This document shows, one piece after another, positions 18,177-26,070 of a DNA stretch of 64,000 bases. Position 1 is the stretch's first letter; every line of letters starts with the position of its first letter. A program made the translations under genes and the position numbers. The stretch lies in NCBI GenBank assembly GCA_019359615.1, contig JAHHHA010000001.1:186001-250000 (forward strand), in the 5' to 3' direction. This stretch comes from Cyanosarcina radialis HA8281-LM2. GTDB taxonomy: Bacteria; Cyanobacteriota; Cyanobacteriia; Cyanobacteriales; CCAP-1448. Under the pieces are notes generated by a model, which did no database searches, was not told the DNA's origin, and saw only the letters and a program-made list of their open reading frames with translations.

Positions 18177-19403
18177 TCAATGCCAATAGAAGTGCAGTCT
18201 ACCTACCCCAAGATCTAAAGGTTGCACTTGCTCCCCCGCTGGAAAGACTTTAACCCTAAACAAACAGATGATATCGGAAGGGTTACGAGTAGGGTTAAGA
18301 CCGATCGTAACTGTTTTGCCCGGAGGTACTGGAGGATCGAAGGTAACTAAAACGGTTTGGGTTTCCTTGTCTAACGCTACCTGTCCCAGGTTTAATTTAG
18401 CACCGCGATCGCGATGCCTACCTTCAAAAGCATGAGTCTCTTCTAGTCGATATTTGATTTTATCTCCTTCAATTTGGCTAATTGCAACTTGTTGCAGGGG
18501 AACGCCCGCCGTTTCTGGAATGCTGACGGTAAAGTAGTAGGTTGCGCCCCACTCGTAGGCCCGATTAGAAGAAGCGGCTGCTGTTACTAAGCGAGGAGAT
18601 TTAGCGAATGATACTCTTCCACCGCCACTCGGAGTTGATGTTGGAGTGGTGGAAATCGCAGAAGGTTGTGTAGTTACAGGGCGAGAACTAGCGACTCGAT
18701 CGTCTAGGTTGATTCCCGCTTGGGGTGCTAGTTTTAAAAAGGTATTAATGGGAATGCCCCAGTTAAAGCCATCTGTAATTCTTACCGTTCGTCCCGATTG
18801 CGGATCGACGATTTCATCGCCATTGGCTCTACCGTGAATCCCAATCAAGCGCCCTCGATCGTCTAGCACCGGCCCGCCACTCATCCCAGCAGCGGTGTTG
18901 TTGACATAACCGATCGCATAACCGTCTATGGCTTCGCTGGGCGATCGCAAACTAGAAATGCTGCCAGAGCTAAACTGATAGGAACCTTTAGGAAAACCAG
19001 CAACATAAACCGTAGTGCCTTCTGTAGCTGTCTCGGCATTGCCTAGCTGGGCAACGCTATACTGGCGGTTGCTGTTAAATTCCACCACTGCTAGATCTAC
19101 ACCTGGCAGCAGTCGGGCGGTAGTGTAATTTAAGGGATGACGATCGCCGTCGGGGGTAACGATGGCATAGCGATCGCTGGCCGTAGGAACGACGTGTTTG
19201 GCTGTCAAAACGTAATAAGTGTTGCCTTGCCGCTTGATAATTACGCCCGAACCTCGATCGTTGCCATTATCGATCTGTACGGAGATTTGTTTGGCAATTT
19301 TACCGACTTCTTGAGGAGATACGGCCGAGGCGACGTGCGGCTGCACCAATGCTATAGATGTGCCTAAGATCGCGGCTGCCAGTTGGCGATCGAACTTCAT
19401 CAT
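18177..19403 (-). CDS. Secreted trypsin-like serine protease fused to a DUF2808 domain
   Basis: A signal peptide (about 1-27) leads into a trypsin-like domain with the full catalytic triad: His70 (TAKH), Asp103 (GVDLAVVEF) and Ser175 (GMSGGPVL). After a Ser/Thr/Pro linker (about 245-265) comes a DUF2808 domain (about 270-405; SPRLVTAAA, VSIPETAGVPLQQVAISQ, VTFDPPVPPGKTVTIGL, VKVFPAGE, GVGRLHFYWH). DUF2808 is a cyanobacterial extracytoplasmic domain of unknown function. The combination suggests a periplasmic protease with a targeting or substrate-binding tail; that is inference. A stand-alone DUF2808 protein is at 56.4 kb. Confidence 0.9.
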   Translation of the reverse strand: MMKFDRQLAAAILGTSIALVQPHVASAVSPQEVGKIAKQISVQIDNGNDRGSGVIIKRQGNTYYVLTAKHVVPTASDRYAIVTPDGDRHPLNYTTARLLPGVDLAVVEFNSNRQYSVAQLGNAETATEGTTVYVAGFPKGSYQFSSGSISSLRSPSEAIDGYAIGYVNNTAAGMSGGPVLDDRGRLIGIHGRANGDEIVDPQSGRTVRITDGFNWGIPINTFLKLAPQAGINLDDRVASSRPVTTQPSAISTTPTSTPSGGGRVSFAKSPRLVTAAASSNRAYEWGATYYFTVSIPETAGVPLQQVAISQIEGDKIKYRLEETHAFEGRHRDRGAKLNLGQVALDKETQTVLVTFDPPVPPGKTVTIGLNPTRNPSDIICLFRVKVFPAGEQVQPLDLGVGRLHFYWH

Positions 19404-19590
19404 TTTTCTCTCCTGCTCCTAGACGCGATCGACTCCTGTTTGAGTACCAATAGTCCTACTACAACTACGATAGCTCGCTTTTCGGATGTGTTTGGAGGCG
19501 ATCGCTATACTCGAAGGATCTCAAGGATTTCTCGATCGCTAATTCGATCGAACAAAACTCCTGCATCGCATCGGTTTACTTAGATAATCT

Positions 19591-19770
19591 TTAGCTGGCT
19601 AGCGTTAGCAAACGCACAAATCCTTCTTGCTCAAAATGTCGGTCAGTAGTCAATGCCTCAGTAAGTCCGCGTTGGCGCATCAAAATGAAACTAACAGCGT
19701 CGCCAAGCGAATAAGTTTTATCCGATCGCACAATTAATAACTCAACTGCTGCTTGATGTATCGAGGAGCA
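19591..19770 (-). pseudogene. C-terminal remnant of a PIN-domain (VapC-type) toxin
   Basis: The minus-strand frame just after the antitoxin stop codon encodes about 59 residues that include DKTYSLGDAVSFILMRQRG, then LTEALTTDRHFEQEGFVRLL and a stop. This is the typical C-terminal half of a PIN ribonuclease (the D..S..D pattern and the TTD-HF-AGF-type motif). The N-terminal half, with the first catalytic Asp and the start codon, is gone. It is in the same frame as the antitoxin, separated only by the TAA at 19771-19773. It is judged non-functional. Confidence 0.8.
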
Positions 19771-20061
19771 TTATTCTTCCTCGTGGTTGCTGGCATACTC
19801 TTTAACTAAATCAGCATCAATACTCTCGTTATCTAGATTCCTAGACTCATCTAGCTGTAACGTCCCAAAATGTCGCTCAAATCTTGCCCGTGCTGCGTTC
19901 TTCTGGGCTTCATTGAGGAGTAATTTGAATCCTTGTCGCTCGAACTGCTGCTCTAACAAAGTTGCTGCTAATCGTTCTGGAGAGATCCCGAATGTTTGCG
20001 CTTGTAGCTGAATGGCAGCAAACGTCTGCTCGCTTAATTCTAAAGTCAAAATTTGGTTCAT
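19771..20061 (-). CDS. Antitoxin-like protein of a decayed PIN toxin-antitoxin pair
   Basis: The 96-residue protein begins MNQILTLELSEQTFAAIQLQAQTFGISPERLAA, a ribbon-helix-helix-like or helical N-terminus seen in many cyanobacterial antitoxins. It continues with ARARFERHFGTLQL and ends with NESIDADLVKEYASNHEEE. Its partner toxin directly downstream survives only as a C-terminal fragment, so this gene is an orphan. It may still bind its promoter or other toxins; that is inference. Confidence 0.7.
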   Translation of the reverse strand: MNQILTLELSEQTFAAIQLQAQTFGISPERLAATLLEQQFERQGFKLLLNEAQKNAARARFERHFGTLQLDESRNLDNESIDADLVKEYASNHEEE

Positions 20062-20170
20062 GAGAGTACAATACTATACAGCCATAATCTAAATTATAAC
20101 CTCTGTAAAATTAGCATCGACGGACAAAAGGTGCTTGTTGCCTACTGCTTGATGCGAGCAAGATGAAGAA

Positions 20171-20926
20171 TTAAAACTCAAACCGATTTAAAGTCTGCAA
20201 GCATTTTTGGAAAGCTCGTGCCTCTGGGTGTTGAGATTCGAGAAACTGGGAGGGAGTTCCTAAAAAGACCACCTCTCCTCGATCGAGCAAACCAATTCTC
20301 GACCCCAAAATGAAGGCTTCTTGAATATCGTGAGTGACAAAAATTACTGTTTTGCCCAATTGGGCTTGCAACCTGCGAAACTCTTGTTGCATTTCCAGGC
20401 GAGTAATCGGATCTAGCGCCCCGAAAGGTTCGTCCATCAACAGCAAGGGCGGATCGGCAGCGAGAGCGCGGGCCACGCCCACCCGCTGCCTTTGTCCGCC
20501 AGAGAGTTCGTGGGGATAGCGATCGCTAAATCGTTCTGGTGGCAAGCCTACTAGATGCAAAAGTTCGCCAACGCGGGTTTTGATTTGCTTGGGTTTCCAA
20601 CCTTCTAAAAATGGAACTAATCCAATATTTCGTTCTACCGTGAAATGAGGAAACAACCCGATTTCTTGGATGGCATAACCGATTTGCCGCCGCAATTTAA
20701 TTGGGTTCCATTTGGTAGTGGGAATACCTGCTACCCTCACTTCGCCCCCAGTCGGTACTAAGAGGTTATTAATTAATTTCATTGTCGTAGTTTTGCCGCT
20801 ACCGCTGCGACCCAATAAGATCAGGACTTCACCTCGATCGACAGTAAAATTGAGATTTGATACCAAAGGTCGATCGCTAGGGCAATAGGTAACACGATCG
20901 AATTCAACGGCGATTTCGTTTTTCAT
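20171..20926 (-). CDS. ABC transporter ATP-binding protein (osmoprotectant/OpuCA-like)
   Basis: The 251-residue protein contains all ATPase motifs: Walker A GRSGSGKT (39-46), Q-loop in YAIQEIGLFPHFTV, signature LSGGQRQRVGVARAL, Walker B LLLMDEPFGALD and the switch His in VTHD. The closest family by feel is the glycine betaine/choline/ergothioneine group (OpuCA, YehX), based on IGYAIQEIGLFPHFTVERNI and DPITRLEMQQEF. It lacks the C-terminal CBS domains found in some OpuCA proteins. No permease or binding protein is adjacent, so the substrate is uncertain. Confidence 0.85.
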   Translation of the reverse strand: MKNEIAVEFDRVTYCPSDRPLVSNLNFTVDRGEVLILLGRSGSGKTTTMKLINNLLVPTGGEVRVAGIPTTKWNPIKLRRQIGYAIQEIGLFPHFTVERNIGLVPFLEGWKPKQIKTRVGELLHLVGLPPERFSDRYPHELSGGQRQRVGVARALAADPPLLLMDEPFGALDPITRLEMQQEFRRLQAQLGKTVIFVTHDIQEAFILGSRIGLLDRGEVVFLGTPSQFLESQHPEARAFQKCLQTLNRFEF

Positions 20927-21053
20927 TGTTCCCAGATCGAAGTTGTTAATTGTTAATCGCCTTTAACCAAAATGACGTTAAATTAAGTGCTTGAGAGTTT
21001 CTGGCGACTGTGAGGCAAACTTACTCCTAATCTTTAGCCATTTTCATCAGCAG

Positions 21054-21767
21054 TTACACTGATATATTGGGATTTCTAGCAACACAGATGCGAACGAATT
21101 TATCCTCATCTTCAGCCATTTTCATCAGCAATTCCACTGATGTATTGGGATTTCTAGCAACACCTCGACGAACGTTTATATCGCTATCTTCAGCTAAGTG
21201 AGCGAGGATTTCTAAGGGGGTATTGGGATTGCTAGCAACCCCGCTGCGAATCCACTCAGATTTATCTTTAGCAAGTTCAATAACAAGTTGCAAGGGCGTA
21301 TTGGGATTTCTAGCAACACCTAGACGACCAGAAGAACTGTCTTCAGCAAGCCATTCGAGAATATCTAATGGTGTATTGGGGTTTTCACCAATTGCTATAT
21401 CAAGAAAGTGCGAGGCTTCGCAGGTTTTATATAATTTAGACCAGTGTTCCCGATCGTCAATCAATTTTCTTAGTGTTGTTGCTGGAGTATTGGGATGACT
21501 TGCTATTTGTCTGACTACCTCAAAATCAGTATTTTCTAGATCTTCAAGCAGAGCGGTCAAAATAGATGCTGGTGCTTGAGGATTGCCTGCAACTGCTGCC
21601 CGCACCAAAAAGTTGCGATCGCTACCAAGTTCCATTAGCACTTCTAATGGAGTATTTGGATTTGCTGCAACTGCTCGAATTACTGCCAATCGATCGCTCT
21701 TCACCAGTTGCATGAGAATTTTTGCTGAAGTTGTTGGATCTTTAGCTAAAGTTAATTCATCGAGCAT
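21054..21767 (-). CDS. Leucine-rich repeat variant (LRV) protein, last repeat cut by a stop codon
   Basis: The protein is made of about nine tandem units of 23-26 residues, each built around ARNPNTPLEVL..LAED or similar, the LRV repeat. LRV units form a right-handed alpha superhelix used for protein binding. The N-terminal Fe-S cysteine cluster of the Azotobacter founding member is absent. ATG 21767 (MLDELTLAKDP) is taken as start; an in-frame ATG lies 8 codons upstream. The final repeat reads NPNISV then TAA where its neighbour has NTSVEL. After the stop the repeat goes on (LLMKMAKD) to a second stop at 21027-21029, so this is a GAA-to-TAA nonsense change. Confidence 0.8.
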   Translation of the reverse strand: MLDELTLAKDPTTSAKILMQLVKSDRLAVIRAVAANPNTPLEVLMELGSDRNFLVRAAVAGNPQAPASILTALLEDLENTDFEVVRQIASHPNTPATTLRKLIDDREHWSKLYKTCEASHFLDIAIGENPNTPLDILEWLAEDSSSGRLGVARNPNTPLQLVIELAKDKSEWIRSGVASNPNTPLEILAHLAEDSDINVRRGVARNPNTSVELLMKMAEDEDKFVRICVARNPNISV

Positions 21768-22035
21768 GACAACCTCTAATAATCTAGTCAATAGCTACTG
21801 TCCCTAAATATAATATGGGATCGAAATCGTCCCTCCTCACTAGTACAACATGGCGTAAGTTAAGCTACCATTGCCAATCGCTCGAAAGCTTATGTCATAG
21901 GCTTTTTGACTTTTGACTTTTGACTTCCGCGTAGCGGTACTAGTGTCTCGTAGCCTGGAAAAGTGCCGTTTGGTCAAAGCGTCCCAAAAATAAGCCACAA
22001 TGAATAGCGAGTAGTAAGCTGGCTAGGGGTTAAAA

Positions 22036-24585
22036 GTGGCGAAATTCTTCCCCAAACTCAACGATCGATCCAACAAAACCAAGCGCCCAGCGGCAACTCT
22101 AGCTGATGCCAGGGAAAAAATGCACAGGCGCAAGCGCAGGCGGAAATCGCGATCGCCAGCGGCCGAGTTGGGAATTATTCTGCTCAGGCTACCGTTCCGA
22201 TTGCTCCGGCCTTTAGCTCCCAAGCGACCCTACTGGTTGTATACCTTGCGCTTGCTAGGCGTGGGTGTAGGCGGAGGAGCGATCGCTCTGGGGATCGGTT
22301 GGTGGCAACTAGAAAAGAGTTTGCCAGATTCAGCCAACGATGTTTTAACTTATACCAGACCGGAAACTTTAACTCTTAAAGCCGCCGATGGCAGCATCAT
22401 CAAGCAAACCGGACCGGCTACCCGCGAACAACTGAAAATCTCGCAAATGCCCAAGCCTTTGGTGCAAGCGTTTATTGCGATCGAAGATCGGCGCTTTTAT
22501 CAACATCAGGGAGTTGACTATCAAGGAATCCTCCGGGCAATTTTTTCTAACTTACAAGCCCAAGATGTAGTAGAAGGCGGTAGCACGATTACCCAACAGC
22601 TAGCGCGAATGGTATTTTTCGACCAAGAGCGCAGCCTGTGGCGCAAACTGCGAGAATTTCGGATGGCGCAAAGAATCGAGCAGGAAGTGCAAAAAGAGAA
22701 AATTCTCGAACGCTATCTCAATTTAGTCTATTTGGGCGAAGGAGCTTATGGAGTAGCCGACGCGGCTTGGGTTTACTTCAGCAAAAAAGTCGATCGACTA
22801 ACTTTAGCAGAAATGGCCATGCTAGCGGGGTTGCCAGCCGCCCCCCATGAATTCTCGCCTTTTGTCAATAAAGAGGTGGCACTCAAACGGCGAAATCTAG
22901 TTTTGCAAGAGATGCAAAAAGGTGGGTACATTACTTCAGCAGAAGCTGAAGCGGCCATCCGTCAGCCGTTAAACTTAAAACGCAGTCAGCCCAAACGCTT
23001 GCAGCAGCAAGCTCCCTACTTTACTCAATACATCGAAAAAGAACTGCCGAAGTATGTCTCGCCAGAGGTGTTGAAAGTAGGAGGATTAACTGTCGAAACG
23101 AGCATCAATCCTAAGTGGCAGCAAGAAGCGGAAGCAGCGGTAGAGCGGACGGTGGAAAAAAGAAGCCGACGCGATCGCTTCGAGCAAGTAGCCTTAGTAG
23201 CGATCGATCCCCGCAGCGGTCAAATTAAGGTGATGGTAGGCGGCAAAGATTTCGGCACCAATCAGTTCAATCGCGTCACCCAAGCCCAGCGGCAGCCCGG
23301 ATCGACTTTTAAAGTATTTGTCTATACCACTGCGATCGCGGCTGGAATTACCCCCTATCAAGGCTACCTGGATGCGCCCCTGAAGGTAGATGGATATCAA
23401 CCCAAAAACTTCAGCGAATCTTATTCTGGCTGGCTGTCGATGCGAGATGCTTTGGTGAATTCAGTCAACGTTGTTGCCCTCAAGATCCTGCTGGATGTCG
23501 GTTGGGAACCGACGATTAATACCGCCCGGAAAATGGGGATTGAATCGGATCTCCAACAGGTCTACTCTTTAGCTTTGGGCGGTTCGGAAGTCAATCTCCT
23601 CGAACTGACCAGTGCTTACGGCACTTTGGCCAATAAAGGAATGCACGTCGAAGCTCACGGCATTCGGCGCATCATCGACCAACGGGGCAAAGTAATTTAC
23701 GAAGAGAAATTCACTCCCGAACGAGCCGTTGATGAAGAAACATCGGCAATTATGACTTGGTTGCTGCGGGGAGTTGTCAATGAAGGCACCGGACAAGCAG
23801 CCGATCTCGACGATCGCCCGGTAGCTGGCAAAACTGGTACTTCTGATGAAGCCCGCGATCTGCTATTTGTCGGCTATATTCCCCAACTAGTTACTGGAGT
23901 ATGGTTGGGAAACGACAATAACGACCCGACTAACGGGGCTAGCAGCACCGCTGCCTACACTTGGAACCAGTTTATGGTGGAGGCGGTTAAAGATATCCCT
24001 GCCGAAGAGTTTCCCAAACGTCCAGAAAAGTTGGAAGGACGCAAACCGCAAATTAAAGTACAACCGATTAAGCCTGGAAGTATCGTTTCTGGCAAGCCAG
24101 ATCGAGCAGAAGACAGCGATGAAGACCAACCGCGATCGCGTCGTTCCCGCAGGTTGCGAGCAGCAGCATCCGAGGAAGAAGATCGCACCCCTCGCCGTCG
24201 GCGTTCCCGCAGGTTGCAGGAAGCATCGGATGAAGATAACCAAACTTCTCGTCGTCGTTCTAGGCGTTCTCGCCGCTCTGCCGAAGCTACCGAGTCTACT
24301 GATGAAAATCGATCGACTTCTCGCCGCCGTCGGGTAAGATCGAGGCGATCGTCCGACTCGGAACAGGAGACTCAAACTACCACTCGTCGTCGTCGCTCTC
24401 GTTCGGTGCGCTCGGCCGATGACAACCAAGAGAGTCGCTCGACTTCTCGCCGCCGTCGGGTAAGATCGAGGCGATCGCGGGGTGCTGCGGTAGAGACTCC
24501 CAGCAATCGATCGACTTCCCCTTCTACCCCTACTCGTCGCTCTCGCACCGCTACGCCCCACGAACCATCCGATCGAGAAAACTAA
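22036..24585 (+). CDS. Class A penicillin-binding protein (1A family) with long basic repeat tail
   Basis: This bifunctional enzyme makes and cross-links peptidoglycan at the inner membrane. It starts at a GTG. A membrane anchor (about 67-93) is followed by a glycosyltransferase domain (about 110-290; Glu150 in AIEDRRFYQHQG, then GGSTITQQLARM) and a transpeptidase domain (about 350-665; nucleophile Ser423 in PGSTFK, NSVN, KTGTSDEA). The last 160 residues are an Arg/Ser/Glu-rich tail with recurring SRRRR(V/S)RSRRS blocks, encoded by a duplicated 39-base segment. Such a tail is expected on the periplasmic side. Length (849) exceeds the usual 600-750 because of it. Confidence 0.93.
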   Translation: MAKFFPKLNDRSNKTKRPAATLADAREKMHRRKRRRKSRSPAAELGIILLRLPFRLLRPLAPKRPYWLYTLRLLGVGVGGGAIALGIGWWQLEKSLPDSANDVLTYTRPETLTLKAADGSIIKQTGPATREQLKISQMPKPLVQAFIAIEDRRFYQHQGVDYQGILRAIFSNLQAQDVVEGGSTITQQLARMVFFDQERSLWRKLREFRMAQRIEQEVQKEKILERYLNLVYLGEGAYGVADAAWVYFSKKVDRLTLAEMAMLAGLPAAPHEFSPFVNKEVALKRRNLVLQEMQKGGYITSAEAEAAIRQPLNLKRSQPKRLQQQAPYFTQYIEKELPKYVSPEVLKVGGLTVETSINPKWQQEAEAAVERTVEKRSRRDRFEQVALVAIDPRSGQIKVMVGGKDFGTNQFNRVTQAQRQPGSTFKVFVYTTAIAAGITPYQGYLDAPLKVDGYQPKNFSESYSGWLSMRDALVNSVNVVALKILLDVGWEPTINTARKMGIESDLQQVYSLALGGSEVNLLELTSAYGTLANKGMHVEAHGIRRIIDQRGKVIYEEKFTPERAVDEETSAIMTWLLRGVVNEGTGQAADLDDRPVAGKTGTSDEARDLLFVGYIPQLVTGVWLGNDNNDPTNGASSTAAYTWNQFMVEAVKDIPAEEFPKRPEKLEGRKPQIKVQPIKPGSIVSGKPDRAEDSDEDQPRSRRSRRLRAAASEEEDRTPRRRRSRRLQEASDEDNQTSRRRSRRSRRSAEATESTDENRSTSRRRRVRSRRSSDSEQETQTTTRRRRSRSVRSADDNQESRSTSRRRRVRSRRSRGAAVETPSNRSTSPSTPTRRSRTATPHEPSDREN
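24313..24477. repeat. Two 39-base direct repeats inside the PBP tail
   Basis: An identical 39-base segment occurs at 24313-24351 and 24439-24477, 126 bases apart (42 codons, in frame). It encodes STSRRRRVRSRR-type residues and ends in GCGATCG. The spacing keeps the reading frame, so unit gain or loss would alter tail length without a frameshift. Confidence 0.85.
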
Positions 24586-24629
24586 CGACGCGATCGCTCG
24601 AGGTCAAAACCCGTAGTTAATTAGAAACA

Positions 24630-25793
24630 CTACCGATAAACTGGCAAGGTAAAGTTAAAGCAACTACCTTGACCGGGAACCGATTCTACCCAAATTCTGC
24701 CGTAGTGCGATCGCACTATTCGCTGACACAAAGATAAACCCAAACCGTAGCCATCGCGATCGCGATCGCGTTCTAAGCGGAAACGGTCTTCAAAAATGCG
24801 ATCGCTCTCTGCTTCAGGAATTCCAGGCCCGTCATCTGCCACTAACACTTGGATTTTTCCCGTCGTCCGGTGCAGAACTGCTAGCTTAATCGTGCCTCCT
24901 TCTGGAGTGTATTTAATCGCGTTATCCAGCAGATTGACGAGTACCTGACGCACTCTTTCCCCATCCGCGTGGACGAAAGGTAAATCTTGAGGAATGTCTA
25001 CTTCTATTTTTTGGGATTTATTTTGCATTCCTTCTTGCATCTGCAAAACTACATCCCGACAAAGAGAGCCTAACTCCAATTTGTGAGGTTGAATCCGCAG
25101 TTCCGCACTGCTACCCCTAGCTGCTTGCAAAATATCTGCAATTAACCTGTCCATCGATCGAATTTGAGCGCGCGACTGCTGGATTAACTGCTCCATTAGC
25201 CCTGGTTTCAAATTTAAAGCAAAATCACCGATCGAATTTTGAGCCAATTCCAAGGTACCCAATGCCAGAGTCACCGCCGTCAGAGGATTGCGTAAATCGT
25301 GCGCCAATAGAGCAATGACTCGATCTTTAAATTGCAACTGTTCTAGCAGTTCTGTCTTTTCTTGCTTGAGTTGAAAAATTTCATCAGCTAATTGCATGAC
25401 TTCTGCCGTACAAGCAACAGATCCATTCCCATCAGTTGTTGATGAGATCGTTTCCGCCGAGCCATCTAAATCTGCTTCAACATCTTTAATTCCACTAATC
25501 CAACGAGACCACCAAGTTTCCAGTTGCTCGACCAAATTGCTACCAGCTAAGGTTTGTCTGGGTTCGGGAGAGATTTTGATCAAAGCTGGAGTTGCTACCA
25601 GCCGGAAATGTTCGGCTAAATAAGGCTGCTGCCCGACATCGACGATTTGCAGTTCAAACGGACGATCTGCCTGTAGCCGATCTAAGCAAGCGCGGATGGT
25701 CTGAAGCTCTCGCGAGCCAGAACGCTTATCGACAAACAGCAATAGCTGCAATGAGACTTTGGAATGGTTAAGGCGTTTAGGAACTGCCTGCAT
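24630..25793 (-). CDS. sasA: Circadian output histidine kinase SasA
   Basis: SasA binds KaiC through its KaiB-like domain and phosphorylates RpaA to pass clock timing to transcription. Residues about 13-100 are the thioredoxin/KaiB-like domain (LQLLLFVDKRSGSRELQTIRACL, ATPALIKISPEPRQTLAG). A Ser/Thr/Gly linker is followed by the HisKA domain (His165 in LLAHDLRNPL) and HATPase_c (NLLDNAIKYTPEGG, VADDGPGIP, GYGLGLSLCQRIV). The length of 387 is normal. It is transcribed convergently to the PBP gene and away from the GH57 branching enzyme. No kai genes are in the window. Confidence 0.95.
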   Translation of the reverse strand: MQAVPKRLNHSKVSLQLLLFVDKRSGSRELQTIRACLDRLQADRPFELQIVDVGQQPYLAEHFRLVATPALIKISPEPRQTLAGSNLVEQLETWWSRWISGIKDVEADLDGSAETISSTTDGNGSVACTAEVMQLADEIFQLKQEKTELLEQLQFKDRVIALLAHDLRNPLTAVTLALGTLELAQNSIGDFALNLKPGLMEQLIQQSRAQIRSMDRLIADILQAARGSSAELRIQPHKLELGSLCRDVVLQMQEGMQNKSQKIEVDIPQDLPFVHADGERVRQVLVNLLDNAIKYTPEGGTIKLAVLHRTTGKIQVLVADDGPGIPEAESDRIFEDRFRLERDRDRDGYGLGLSLCQRIVRSHYGRIWVESVPGQGSCFNFTLPVYR

Positions 25794-25901
25794 TTAGAAG
25801 ATGGATGCGCGGATTTTCATGATACTTTCTCTTTATATAAATTTAATATCTATTTTAGATTTTTCCAAGTCCCTGCGCGATTGAGTTTCGATCGAGGGCT
25901 G

Positions 25902-25985
25902 GGAGATGGGGAAATGGGGGGATGGGGAGAATTTTTAACTCCACACTCAACACTTCCTAACCTCCTGAACTCTTGAACTTCTAAA
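25902..25985. repeat. Composite tandem-repeat spacer
   Basis: Units of GGGGAGAT/GGGGGGAT are followed by AACTCCACACTCAACACTTCC and CTCCTGAACTC. The motif order matches the spacer at 13563-13682. Confidence 0.75.
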
Positions 25986-26070
25986 TGTAGTGTAAAAAAA
26001 TCTTAAAATACTGTAAAGTTTTTTCAGATCGCGTCAGTTACACATCGACAACAGGATATTCAAAATTACT

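Noticed and set aside
23887-24561. Long open frame opposite the PBP tail
   Set aside because: It is antisense to the Arg-rich repeats, whose codon bias keeps the other strand open; no start context or homology.
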